From contig NZ_JAFBEI010000006.1 of assembly GCF_016908655.1 (NCBI RefSeq), positions 1 through 60,428 of the forward strand: a stretch of DNA of 60,428 bases, given 5' to 3'. How positions within the stretch are numbered: the first letter of the stretch is position 1; every line of letters starts with the position of its first letter. This DNA is from Streptococcus saliviloxodontae. GTDB taxonomy: Bacteria; Bacillota; Bacilli; Lactobacillales; Streptococcaceae. The translations under genes and the position numbers were made by a program. The notes under the pieces are model-generated. The model had not been told where the DNA came from, did not search any database, and saw only the letters and a list, made by a program, of their open reading frames with translations. Positions 27,222 through 34,759 of the stretch are shown here, piece by piece.

Positions 27222-28571
27222 TTACCTCTTCAACAAATCGTAAATGTGTGTCACATTTTGCAAAAGGCTGATGACGATAATCTTATCACCGACTTCAAAG
27301 GTATCTTCACCAGTTGGGAAAATGGTTTTTCCTTTTCGGATGATAGCAGCGATAAGCACATTGGGTTTAAGGGTGATATCGTGTACTTTCTTACCAGCCA
27401 TTTTATTTTGCTCACGAATCAAAAATTGTAAGGTTTCGACCCGTCCGTTGGCAACATGGTGCATGGCCTCCAAGTTAGAGTGCTGAGCATTGACACGTCC
27501 ACGAACGAAGTGCATGATAGAGTCCACAGCGATGCGTTTTGGAGTGACGATGCTTGAAAATTCCTTACTATCAATGATTTCAAGAAGGCTGGTTCGATTG
27601 ACCTTAGTGATATTTTTTTGGACACCAATTTTTTCTAGGAACATTGATGACACGATATTTTCTTCATCGACACCAGTCAAGGTTGCGACAGCATCGTAGT
27701 TTTGAGCCCCTTCTTCAAGTAAGATATCCTTGGCTGTTCCATCTCCTAAGACGATATGGCGTTTTGGAAATTCTTGACTGAAGAATTCAGCGCGTTTGGG
27801 ATTAACTTCGATAACTTTGATCTTGATTTTTGTATTTTTAAGCGTGTTGAGTAGGTAGTAAGCAATCTTACCTGCCCCGATAATCATCAGATTTTTTACA
27901 GTTTTGCTCTTCACATAATTGTGGAAGAGAATCATCTCAACACGATTACCAGTAACAAAGATACGATCGTTTGGTTCGATAGAAGCCTCACCATCAGGGA
28001 TGATAACCTTACCTTGACGTTCAATGGCACAAACAACGATATTGCCAAATTTTTCTCTGAACTCTTTTAAATTAAGGTGACAGAGACGGTTCTCACTAGT
28101 GATTTTGAACTCCATCAGCATCACACGTCCATTGGCGAAGTGCTCAACAGAATGCGCATTTGGAAACTCAACCATGTTGGCAATATAACGTGCCGTCAAG
28201 AGTTCTGGGTTGACAACTAGAGACATCCCCAGGAAGTTTTTGTCTCTAAAGTAGGGATTTGAGTACTCAGGGTTTCGAACACGGACAACAGTATCTTTTG
28301 CCCCCATACGCTTGGCAAGGACAGCAGCGACCATATTGAGCTCATCCTTATCTGTCATAGCGATAAAAATATCACATTCTGCGATGTCAGCCTGCTCTAA
28401 AATTTTATAGTTAGCACCATTACCGACAATGCCCATAATGTCATATTTCTTGGTGAGGTGTTTTAAAACGGATTCTTTTTCTTCGATGACGACAACGTCA
28501 TGCTTTTCTTCAACGAGTGAGCGACAAAGGGCAGTCCCGACCTTTCCTCCGCCGACAACAATAATTCTCAT
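27222..28571 (-). CDS. trkA: Trk potassium transport regulator TrkA (two RCK modules)
   Basis: TrkA is the cytoplasmic gating ring that binds NAD(H) or nucleotides and controls TrkH. The 449 residues hold two RCK_N/RCK_C modules in tandem: the first Rossmann loop is VVGGGKVGTALCRSL (5-19), the second starts near residue 228 with LMIIGAGKIAYYLL. The acid at the end of each second strand is present (VIEEK, VIEVN). TrkA_C domains follow each. It is the first gene of the trkA-trkH unit, divergent from trmL, with 472 bases between the two start codons. Confidence 0.94.
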   Translation of the reverse strand: MRIIVVGGGKVGTALCRSLVEEKHDVVVIEEKESVLKHLTKKYDIMGIVGNGANYKILEQADIAECDIFIAMTDKDELNMVAAVLAKRMGAKDTVVRVRNPEYSNPYFRDKNFLGMSLVVNPELLTARYIANMVEFPNAHSVEHFANGRVMLMEFKITSENRLCHLNLKEFREKFGNIVVCAIERQGKVIIPDGEASIEPNDRIFVTGNRVEMILFHNYVKSKTVKNLMIIGAGKIAYYLLNTLKNTKIKIKVIEVNPKRAEFFSQEFPKRHIVLGDGTAKDILLEEGAQNYDAVATLTGVDEENIVSSMFLEKIGVQKNITKVNRTSLLEIIDSKEFSSIVTPKRIAVDSIMHFVRGRVNAQHSNLEAMHHVANGRVETLQFLIREQNKMAGKKVHDITLKPNVLIAAIIRKGKTIFPTGEDTFEVGDKIIVISLLQNVTHIYDLLKR

Positions 28572-28870
28572 TATTTTCCTCCTATACAGTTACGTTCTAT
28601 CATACTCCTTTTTCCTTGAAAATGCACTTCTTTTTCGAAAAAGTTATAGACTTGTAAAAGAGGTGACAGTAGAGATAGAAGGAAGGACTAAGTAGACTGT
28701 GAAAGCCTTCTGTTTTCTTGATAATAAGAGTAGTTTGCTAAATAAACTTTTTTTAAAATCCTGATAATACAATGAAAAATGTTTCTATTTTGATACCGTG
28801 ATGTATGATTGGAAAGTGTATACGTTTCGGCATTAGAATCATAAATTTATGACATTTTTCTTAATTGATG

Positions 28871-28899
28871 TTGACATTTGATGTCAGAATCGTTATACT
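28871..28899 (+). promoter_or_regulatory. Consensus promoter of the trmL leader
   Basis: TTGACA (28871-28876) and TATACT (28894-28899) are 17 bp apart, the strongest sigma-A-type match in the window. Transcription should start near 28906, about 138 bases before the trmL start. The rest of the 28572-28870 gap is A/T-rich with no gene. Confidence 0.75.
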
Positions 28900-28965
28900 A
28901 TTACTAAAGAATTCGTTGGTTTAAATCAAACCTGTTATGATTTAAGGTAATGAATCGCCATCCAA

Positions 28966-29010
28966 CCATGCTGTCTGCTGAGCTTGACTCCGGGCGGCAT
29001 GGTTTTTTTA
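28966..29010 (+). terminator. Intrinsic terminator in the leader of trmL
   Basis: CCATGCTGTC (28966-28975) pairs with GGCGGCATGG (28993-29002) with two G-U pairs; an inner GAG/CTC can form in the loop, and seven T follow. It lies between a strong promoter and the trmL ribosome site, so it either ends a roughly 100-base RNA or attenuates trmL. Confidence 0.75.
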
Positions 29011-29043
29011 ATCGTTTATCTAAACAAGAAAGGCTGACTGCTA

Positions 29044-29549
29044 TGGCTAGAAATCATATCGTACTCTATCAACCACAGATTCCTCAGAATACTGGAAATA
29101 TTGCAAGAACGTGTGCAGCAACCAATGCTCCTTTACACATTATTCGTCCTATGGGTTTTCCTATTGATGACAAAAAGATGAAGCGTGCGGGCTTGGATTA
29201 CTGGGACAAGTTGGAGATTTATTTTTACGATTCCTTGGAGGAGTTCTTAGATAACTGCAAAGGAAGCTTACATCTGATTACCAAGTTTGCAGATAAAACC
29301 TACTCTGATGAGGTTTACGATGATGAGGCAGAGCACTATTTCATGTTTGGACGTGAAGATACTGGACTGCCTGAAGATTTTATGCGTGCCAATGCTGAAA
29401 AAGCGCTGCGTATTCCTATGAACGATGAGCATGTTCGTAGTCTCAATGTCTCAAATACCGTTTGTATGGTGGTTTATGAAGCTCTGCGTCAGCAGCATTT
29501 CCAAGGGCTAGAACGTAGCCACACTTATGCCAAGGACAAGCTTAAATGA
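29044..29549 (+). CDS. trmL: tRNA (cytidine/uridine-34 2'-O)-methyltransferase
   Basis: TrmL methylates the ribose of the wobble base in leucine tRNAs using SAM, with a SPOUT knot. The 168-residue product has [20 protein letters not shown] at the start, the middle [20 protein letters not shown] block, and the knot motifs FGREDTGLP and [20 protein letters not shown]. The frame is open upstream to 28950, but that stretch contains the terminator hairpin and lacks a ribosome site. GAAAGG precedes the ATG at 29044, and family members start with this sequence. It overlaps the next gene by four bases. Confidence 0.93.
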
Positions 29550-30193
29550 TGAAAGAAGAGCAACTGCTAGCTATTGAGATGCACGTCAGAACTGTTCTGG
29601 GGTCGGAGGCTTCTGGACATGACTGGTGGCACATCTATCGTGTCCGTCGCTTAGCGGTGACCATAGCAAAGCAGGAAGGGGCAGATCTTTTTATCTGTCA
29701 GGCGGCAGCTCTTTTGCATGACATGATTGATGATAAGCTCTTTGTGGATCCTCGGGCTGAAAAAGTAAAGCTAGAAACTTTTCTAGCCGATCTTGGATTA
29801 GCGCAAGCAGACATTGATTGGATAATGGCTATTATTGAAACCATCTCCTTCAAGGGAGGTCGAGGGGTGATTCCAGCCAGTCTTGAAGGACGTGTGGTGC
29901 AAGATGCTGATCGATTAGATGCTATCGGAGCAATCGGTATCGCCAGAACCATGGCTTATTCGGGAAATAAAAACCGTCTCATCCATGATCCTAGCATGAC
30001 AGCACGTGAACATCTGACCTTAGAAGACTATCGCTCAGGTCAGGACACAGCCATCATGCACTTCTATGAAAAGCTTCTCAAGTTGAAAGACTTGATGAAC
30101 ACAGACTATGCTAAAAAGTTGGCCCAGAACCGTCACGATTATATGCTAGCTTTTTTAGATGAATTTTATGCAGAATGGGAAGGTCTCTCTTAA
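29546..30193 (+). CDS. HD-domain phosphohydrolase (YedJ/YpgQ type)
   Basis: This 215-residue protein has the HD metal site: [14 protein letters not shown] (first histidine), LLHDMIDDK (HD pair) and [18 protein letters not shown] (final aspartate). The size and [10 protein letters not shown] block match the YpgQ/YedJ subgroup, some of which hydrolyse nucleoside triphosphates to release pyrophosphate. The substrate in this organism is not known. The start overlaps the trmL stop (ATGATGA), so the two are coupled. Confidence 0.88.
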   Translation: MMKEEQLLAIEMHVRTVLGSEASGHDWWHIYRVRRLAVTIAKQEGADLFICQAAALLHDMIDDKLFVDPRAEKVKLETFLADLGLAQADIDWIMAIIETISFKGGRGVIPASLEGRVVQDADRLDAIGAIGIARTMAYSGNKNRLIHDPSMTAREHLTLEDYRSGQDTAIMHFYEKLLKLKDLMNTDYAKKLAQNRHDYMLAFLDEFYAEWEGLS

Positions 30194-30316
30194 TGTTGTA
30201 AGAGATTGTGACAGGAAAACTATTGCTACAAAGTGCCAAGAAACATCACGAACCCGAAAATGGTCTGATATTTCTTGGTTTTTTGCTAAAAAATAGTAAT
30301 AATTAGTATCAACGAC

Positions 30317-30345
30317 TTGAAATCATAAAAAAAATTTGTTATGCT
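30317..30345 (+). promoter_or_regulatory. Promoter of the ribU riboswitch transcript
   Basis: TTGAAA (30317-30322) and TATGCT (30340-30345) are 17 bp apart, just upstream of the FMN aptamer. Confidence 0.65.
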
Positions 30346-30351
30346 AAAGGT

Positions 30352-30573
30352 GTCTTCAGGGCAGGGTGTAAGTCCCGACCGGCGGTGACTCTATCATATC
30401 TAGTATTTTCAGGTACGACTAGAGAAGTCCGTGAGCGAAAGCTGACCTAGTGAGATTCTAGGACCGACAGTATAGTCTGGATGGAAGAAGACCGGATTTT
30501 TTAGTATGCTTTTTTGTCATACTTTGAGTGACGGAACCTTCTTCCAATTTGCAAAAATTGGAGGAATTTTTTT
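30352..30573 (+). promoter_or_regulatory. FMN riboswitch (RFN element) with expression platform
   Basis: The aptamer (30352-30492) shows the conserved RFN blocks: AGGGCAGGGTG, TCCCGACCGGCGGTGAC, AGTCCGTGAGCGAAAGCTGA, TGAGATTCTAGGACCGACAG and AGTCTGGATGGAAGAAG. Helix P1 is GTCTTC (30352-30357) with GAAGAC (30487-30492). TGGAAGAAG (30482-30490) can instead pair with CTTCTTCCA (30538-30546), forming an antiterminator. If P1 holds, that strand is free to make the terminator CTTCCAATTT/AAATTGGAGG (30541-30564) plus seven T. FMN should therefore switch ribU off. Confidence 0.95.
30541..30573 (+). terminator. Riboswitch terminator that also hides the ribU ribosome site
   Basis: A 10-bp stem (CTTCCAATTT with AAATTGGAGG, one G-U) is followed by AATTTTTTT and at once by the ATG at 30574. 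The GGAGG of the 3' arm is the only ribosome site of ribU, so the same hairpin can stop transcription or block initiation. Confidence 0.85.
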
Positions 30574-31143
30574 ATGTCAACATCGACAAAACAAACACGT
30601 AACTTGGCTTACATTGCTATCTTGTCAGCCATCTCTTTCTTGCTCATGTATGTGCAGTTTCCATTGATTCCAGCAGCAAACTTTTTACAGATTGATTTTT
30701 CAGTCTTGCCAGTCTTGCTTGCTTTGGTCATCTTTGATTTAAAATCAGCTTTTGCAGTTCTTGCTATCCGCACAATCTTGAAGCTTCTTTTAAACAATGG
30801 CGGTGCTGGTACCTTGATTGGAATGCCGATGAACTTTATTGCTTTATCAGTTTTTCTATTGTCACTAGCCTTGATTTGGAATAAGAAACGTACAAGCAAG
30901 AACTTTATCCTAGCGTCAATTGTAGGGACCTTGTCTTTGACTTTGGTTATGTTTGTCTTAAATTACGTTTATGCTGTCCCTTTGTATGCTAAGTTTGCTA
31001 ACTTTGATATTAGTGCCTTTATCGGTTTAGGAAAATACCTTTTTGCGATGGTCATTCCATTTAACCTTCTGGAAGGGCTCATCTTTGCAGTCGCATTCAT
31101 TGCTCTATATGGTGCTTTGAAGCCTGTTTTAAAGAAGATTTAA
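30574..31143 (+). CDS. ribU: Riboflavin ECF transporter S component RibU
   Basis: RibU binds riboflavin in the membrane and works with the shared ECF energy module (EcfA, EcfA', EcfT), which is not in this window. The 189-residue product has about six membrane helices and the typical LAYIAILSAISFLLMYVQFP start (shown in part), followed by IDFSVLPVLLALVIFDL. The FMN riboswitch directly upstream supports the substrate. No rib biosynthesis genes are adjacent, so uptake may be the main source of the vitamin. Confidence 0.96.
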   Translation: MSTSTKQTRNLAYIAILSAISFLLMYVQFPLIPAANFLQIDFSVLPVLLALVIFDLKSAFAVLAIRTILKLLLNNGGAGTLIGMPMNFIALSVFLLSLALIWNKKRTSKNFILASIVGTLSLTLVMFVLNYVYAVPLYAKFANFDISAFIGLGKYLFAMVIPFNLLEGLIFAVAFIALYGALKPVLKKI

Positions 31144-31151
31144 GTTTCTCA

Positions 31152-31160
31152 TGTTATAAT
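31152..31160 (+). promoter_or_regulatory. Extended -10 promoter of the PAP2 gene; predicts a leaderless mRNA
   Basis: TGTTATAAT is a perfect extended -10. Seven bases separate it from the ATG at 31168, and no ribosome site is present in that interval. Confidence 0.65.
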
Positions 31161-31167
31161 ACTAACT

Positions 31168-31779
31168 ATGAATAGACGATTGATTAACCTAATAGCAGGT
31201 ATAGCTATTACTTTCTTTGTTTTCTTAGGTTTGCTGGTTCGCTTCTCACCTGAAGCTTTAACAGGAGTAGATACCAGTGTGCAGACCCTTATTAGGGGGA
31301 ACCTACCAGCTATTTTAACCCGTTTTTTTAAAGGTATTACTTTTTTGGGAAATACATCCACTCAGATTGTGATACTCCTGGTGCTAGCTTCTCTACTATA
31401 TTTAAAACACTACAAAAAAGAAGCTCTTTACCTTATTAGTAACGGTATCTTGGCAGCCCTGTTCATAGTTAGTCTAAAATATTTTTTTCAACGTCCTCGT
31501 CCAAGTATCAGCCATTTAGTTGAGGCAAATGGTTACTCATTTCCAAGTGGTCATTCTCTGGGAATGATGTTGATTTTAGGAAGTTTGATTGTCATTAGTT
31601 GTCGTTTGCTCACATCTAAAAAGCTTGCTTATGGGCTTTCTGTCATCTTAGGACTGTTGATTTTATTAGTCGGTATATCTCGTATTTATCTAGGGGTTCA
31701 TTATCCGACAGATGTGGTTGCTGGTTTTGCTATTGGCTTTGCTGTGTTGACAGTAACGACATCTTATTACAAGAGATAG
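31168..31779 (+). CDS. PAP2-family membrane phosphatase
   Basis: This 203-residue integral membrane enzyme has the three acid-phosphatase motifs: KYFFQRPRP (C1), PSGHS (C2) and SRIYLGVHYPTDV (C3), placed between about six helices. Such enzymes act on undecaprenyl diphosphate, phosphatidylglycerophosphate or similar lipids; which one cannot be told. The gene appears to be read from a leaderless transcript. It ends before a bidirectional terminator. Confidence 0.9.
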   Translation: MNRRLINLIAGIAITFFVFLGLLVRFSPEALTGVDTSVQTLIRGNLPAILTRFFKGITFLGNTSTQIVILLVLASLLYLKHYKKEALYLISNGILAALFIVSLKYFFQRPRPSISHLVEANGYSFPSGHSLGMMLILGSLIVISCRLLTSKKLAYGLSVILGLLILLVGISRIYLGVHYPTDVVAGFAIGFAVLTVTTSYYKR

Positions 31780-31829
31780 AAGTAGGGCTTAGCTCTGCTT
31801 TTTTGTTGCTAAGAATGCTCCTTTTTATC

Positions 31830-31870
31830 AAAAAAGTAAACCTTTTTTTGAAATAGGTTTACTTTTTTTA
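31830..31870. terminator. Terminator between the PAP2 gene and bioY
   Basis: AAAAAAGTAAACC (31830-31842) pairs with GGTTTACTTTTTT (31856-31868), with A and T runs on both sides. Confidence 0.85.
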
Positions 31871-31886
31871 ATGAATAGGATAAACT

Positions 31887-31919
31887 ATTGTTAACTAAAA
31901 AAATAAAGAGGTTAACTAA
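31887..31919 (+). promoter_or_regulatory. BirA-type biotin operator upstream of bioY
   Basis: Two inverted GTTAAC half-sites, TTGTTAACT (31888-31896) and AGGTTAACTAA (31909-31919), are separated by an A-rich spacer, matching the BirA operator layout (TTGTTAAC, about 15-bp spacer, GTTAACAA). The ribosome site AAAGAGG lies inside the spacer, and the second half-site touches the ATG at 31919. Biotin-loaded BirA would be expected to repress bioY. Confidence 0.8.
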
Positions 31920-32449
31920 TGAAAACGAAAGACTTAACTCAGATGACACTATGGCTTGCCATTACTATCGTCTTGGCCTATATGCCTGTGCTTCCAGTTC
32001 CTTTCTTGCCAGTACCCATTGTGATTCAAAATATGGTGTTTATGGTGATGGGGGCTTTTCTGGGAGCTAAAAAGGGCTTTTTGACAGCACTTCTTTATTT
32101 GCTGATTTATGCGACCGGTATTCTAGGTAAGGGGGGCTTGGCAGTCTTTCTTTCAGCTAGTGGCGGTTACCTATTTTCTTATCCTTTTGCTGTTTTAGCT
32201 GTTGGTTATTTTGTAGAGCGCTACTGGGAGCAATTGAGTGATCTTAAGTTGCTCTTGATTTTGATTGGTTTTGGGGTTATCTTTATCAATCTCAGCGGTG
32301 CTTTGTTTATGGTTTATTATCTTCATTTGGGAAATCTTCTACCTGTTTTAATGTCTTGTCTGGTTTATTTACCTGGCGATGTGATTAAGGCTATCTTGGC
32401 ATTTTTCCTCTTTAAACGTTTGAAAAACTTTTCTTTGTTGGCAAAATGA
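31919..32449 (+). CDS. bioY: Biotin ECF transporter S component BioY
   Basis: BioY is the membrane biotin-binding subunit of an ECF transporter. The 176-residue product has about six helices and the family blocks VPFLPVPIVIQNMVFMVMGAFLGAKKG (abbreviated: FLPVPIVIQNM) and a GLAVFLSASGGYLFSYPFA core, where the GGY segment lines the biotin site. A BirA-type operator precedes it. Its stop overlaps the next start (ATGA), so the CHY zinc-finger gene is coupled to it. Confidence 0.95.
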   Translation: MKTKDLTQMTLWLAITIVLAYMPVLPVPFLPVPIVIQNMVFMVMGAFLGAKKGFLTALLYLLIYATGILGKGGLAVFLSASGGYLFSYPFAVLAVGYFVERYWEQLSDLKLLLILIGFGVIFINLSGALFMVYYLHLGNLLPVLMSCLVYLPGDVIKAILAFFLFKRLKNFSLLAK

Positions 32450-32754
32450 TTTATGGGCTTGATTTGGACAGGGAGTCTCGTTGCCGCCACTATCACAGTC
32501 AGTTGGATATTGTGGCGCTTAAGTGTTTTCTATGTCAGCGTTACTATGCCTGCTATAAATGCCACAATGCTTGTCAAAACCATTCTTTTGCTCCCTATCC
32601 TCTAAGCAGAAGGGAGGACTTGGTCGTGATTTGTGGTGTTTGCCACAAGGAGATGACGATTGCTGACTACAAAGAGGTTAGTGCTTGTGTCGCCTGTCAG
32701 TCCCCTTTTAACCCTAGGTGCCACTTGCATGAGGCTATTTATTTCAAGAGCTAG
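32446..32754 (+). CDS. CHY-type zinc-finger protein
   Basis: This 102-residue protein has a dense Cys/His pattern: CRHYHSQLDIVALKC, CQRYYACYKCHNACQNH, CGVCHKEMT and CVACQSPFNPRCHLH. This fits the CHY zinc-finger fold that binds several zinc ions. No enzyme domain is present. Bacterial stand-alone CHY proteins have no settled function. The start lies inside the bioY stop codon, so the protein should be made under biotin control. A transcript end is not obvious before the next promoter at 32775-32783. Confidence 0.85.
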   Translation: MIYGLDLDRESRCRHYHSQLDIVALKCFLCQRYYACYKCHNACQNHSFAPYPLSRREDLVVICGVCHKEMTIADYKEVSACVACQSPFNPRCHLHEAIYFKS

Positions 32755-32774
32755 TCGTAATGAACTAGCTCTTT

Positions 32775-32783
32775 TGTTATAAT
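32775..32783 (+). promoter_or_regulatory. Extended -10 promoter of the LD-carboxypeptidase gene
   Basis: TGTTATAAT is an extended -10. The transcript should start near 32790, giving a short leader with AAAGGAGG at 32797-32804 before the ATG at 32811. Confidence 0.6.
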
Positions 32784-32810
32784 AGATTAATGAGTCAAAG
32801 GAGGTTATCT

Positions 32811-33770
32811 ATGCCATTAGTGAAACAAGGAAGTCATTTGCGTATTTTAAGTCCATCGTCATCTATTGAACGTCTGGGTGGTTTTGAGGCTAATGTGTCT
32901 GCCAAGGAGACCTTGGAAAAATTAGGTTTTAGTCTGTCTTTCTCAGAGCATTACTTTGAGACAGATTTGTTTGATTCGGCTAGTATTGAGAGTCGCGTGG
33001 CAGATTTGCATGCTGCTTTTACAGATGAAAGGGTGGATGGCATCTTAGCGACCATAGGAGGCTTTAATTCTAATGAGCTTTTGCCTTATTTAGACTACGA
33101 CCTGATTGCCAAACATCCTAAGCTTATCTGTGGTTATTCAGATACAACGGCTCTTTTGAATGCTATCTATGCCAAGACTGGCATGCCAACCTATATGGGA
33201 CCGTCCTATTCGAGCTTTAAGATGAAAGAGGGACAAGATTATCAGTCTAGGGCTTGGCTTAGAGCTGTCACTCAGACAGAATACTCTCTAGAGGCAAGTC
33301 AAGAGTGGTCGAGTGATGCTTGGTATGATCCTAGTCAGCCTCGTCATTTCATGCCGACAGAGTGGAAGGTTTACAATGAAGGTAAGGCTAAAGGAATTGC
33401 TATCGGAGGTAATATCTCGACTTTTAATCTCTTGACTGGTACGCCGTATGCACCGAAACCTAAGGATTACATTCTCTTTTTAGAGGAGGCTGAAGATGAT
33501 GTCTATCAGATTATCTCACGTCATTTGACTGCTATCTTACAAGCTTATCCAGATCCTAAGGCGGTTGTTTTTGGGCGTTTTCCTAAAGACTGCCAGATGA
33601 CCCCAGAGATTTTTGAGTTTATCCTAGCTAAGCACCCGATTCTGAAAAAGATTCCAGTTATTTATGATGTGGATCTAGCACACACGCAACCTCTTTTTAC
33701 CTTTACTATTGGTGGAGAGGTCACGTTAGATACTAGTGATTTGTCTATTGAGATTAAAGTAGAGGATTAG
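32811..33770 (+). CDS. LD-carboxypeptidase / MccF-like peptidase (family S66)
   Basis: S66 serine peptidases cut the L,D bond of wall tetrapeptides or inactivate microcin C-type compounds. The 319-residue product has the nucleophile elbow CGYSDTTALLNAI, the GGNISTFNLLTGTPY block, the acid in FLEEAEDD and the catalytic histidine region in DVDLAHTQPLFTF. Subgroup features suit the MccF-like branch (longer than E. coli LdcA), so substrate is open between wall peptides and peptide antibiotics. An ATG at 32790 is in frame, but it coincides with the transcript start, while AAAGGAGG sets 32811. Confidence 0.87.
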   Translation: MPLVKQGSHLRILSPSSSIERLGGFEANVSAKETLEKLGFSLSFSEHYFETDLFDSASIESRVADLHAAFTDERVDGILATIGGFNSNELLPYLDYDLIAKHPKLICGYSDTTALLNAIYAKTGMPTYMGPSYSSFKMKEGQDYQSRAWLRAVTQTEYSLEASQEWSSDAWYDPSQPRHFMPTEWKVYNEGKAKGIAIGGNISTFNLLTGTPYAPKPKDYILFLEEAEDDVYQIISRHLTAILQAYPDPKAVVFGRFPKDCQMTPEIFEFILAKHPILKKIPVIYDVDLAHTQPLFTFTIGGEVTLDTSDLSIEIKVED

Positions 33771-33772
33771 TA

Positions 33773-33798
33773 GAGGGAGCTTTGTCTCCCTTTTTTTC
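33773..33798 (+). terminator. Terminator after the LD-carboxypeptidase gene
   Basis: AGGGAG (33774-33779) and CTCCCT (33786-33791) form a short GC-rich stem, followed by seven T. Confidence 0.75.
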
Positions 33799-33810
33799 GT
33801 GCTTTTAAAG

Positions 33811-33819
33811 TGCTATAAT
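33811..33819 (+). promoter_or_regulatory. Extended -10 promoter of mnmL; predicts a leaderless mRNA
   Basis: TGCTATAAT is a perfect extended -10 element. Seven bases (AGTTGCT) separate it from the ATG at 33827 and no ribosome site is present. Confidence 0.65.
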
Positions 33820-33826
33820 AGTTGCT

Positions 33827-34759
33827 ATGGAAAAACGTTATACGACTTTGAATGATTATTATCGAGAACTGTTTGGAGAGAAGACTTTTAAGGTTCCTAT
33901 TGATGCTGGTTTTGATTGCCCTAACCGTGATGGGACAGTGGCTCATGGAGGCTGTACTTTTTGTACCGTTTCAGGTTCTGGTGATGCTATTGTAGCTCCA
34001 GATGCCCCTATTCGTGAGCAATTTTATAAAGAAATTGACTTCATGCACCGTAAGTGGCCCGATGTTCAGAAGTATTTGGTTTATTTTCAAAATTTCACCA
34101 ATACCCATGAAAAGTTGGAAGTGATTAAAGAACGCTATGAGCAGGCTATCAATGAGCCTGGGGTAGTTGGTATCAACATTGGAACAAGGCCAGACTGTCT
34201 GCCTGATGACGTTATTGATTATTTAGCGGAGCTGAGTGACCGCATGCACGTCACAGTTGAGCTGGGTCTTCAGACGACTTATGAAAAAACGTCAGATTTA
34301 ATCAATAGAGCCCATAGTTACGAGCTTTATGTGGAGACGGTCAAACGACTTAAGGAGCGAGCTCCCAAGGCTGAAATTGTATCGCACTTGATCAATGGGC
34401 TGCCAGGTGAGACCCATGAGATGATGCTGGAAAATGTCCGCCGTTGTGTGACGGATAATGCCATTGATGGCATCAAGCTGCACCTCTTGCACCTGATGAC
34501 CAATACGCGGATGCAACGTGATTACCATGAAGGTCGTTTGCAGTTGCTTAGTCAAGAGGAGTATGTCTCCATTATCTGCGATCAGCTGGAGATTATCCCC
34601 AAGCATATCGTCATTCATCGGATCACTGGAGATGCACCAAGAGAGATGTTGATTGGTCCTATGTGGAGCCTCAACAAGTGGGAAGTTCTTAATGCTATTG
34701 ATGTCGAGATGGAAAGACGCGGTAGCTGGCAGGGATGTAAGGTGGAGGAGAAAGCATGA
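33827..34759 (+). CDS. mnmL: Radical SAM enzyme MnmL (YtqA), tRNA wobble uridine modification
   Basis: MnmL belongs to the YtqA subgroup of radical SAM proteins and takes part in converting cmnm5s2U to nm5s2U at the wobble position, the step done by MnmC in E. coli. The 310-residue product has the iron-sulfur cysteines C31, C43 and C46 (CX11CX2C, in DCPNRDGTVAHGGCTFC) and the later INIGTRPDCLPD and VELGLQTTYEKT blocks of the family. It overlaps the methylase gene mnmM by four bases (ATGA), the arrangement reported for B. subtilis and S. mutans. Confidence 0.93.
   Translation: MEKRYTTLNDYYRELFGEKTFKVPIDAGFDCPNRDGTVAHGGCTFCTVSGSGDAIVAPDAPIREQFYKEIDFMHRKWPDVQKYLVYFQNFTNTHEKLEVIKERYEQAINEPGVVGINIGTRPDCLPDDVIDYLAELSDRMHVTVELGLQTTYEKTSDLINRAHSYELYVETVKRLKERAPKAEIVSHLINGLPGETHEMMLENVRRCVTDNAIDGIKLHLLHLMTNTRMQRDYHEGRLQLLSQEEYVSIICDQLEIIPKHIVIHRITGDAPREMLIGPMWSLNKWEVLNAIDVEMERRGSWQGCKVEEKA

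Noticed and set aside
28817..28831. Possible cre site near GTGTATACGTTTCGG in the trkA-trmL gap
   Set aside because: Three or more mismatches to the consensus, including the first AA pair, so chance is likely.
28921..28946. CiaR-type repeat (TTTAAG direct repeat) in the trmL leader
   Set aside because: Only one TTTAAG is present; TTTAAA lies 20 bases away, not at the required 11-base period.
28950..29043. N-terminal extension of trmL
   Set aside because: It would run through a strong terminator hairpin, has no ribosome site and no family similarity.
32790..32810. Upstream ATG for the LD-carboxypeptidase, as another leaderless start
   Set aside because: A perfect ribosome site precedes the ATG at 32811, and the extra residues carry no family sequence.
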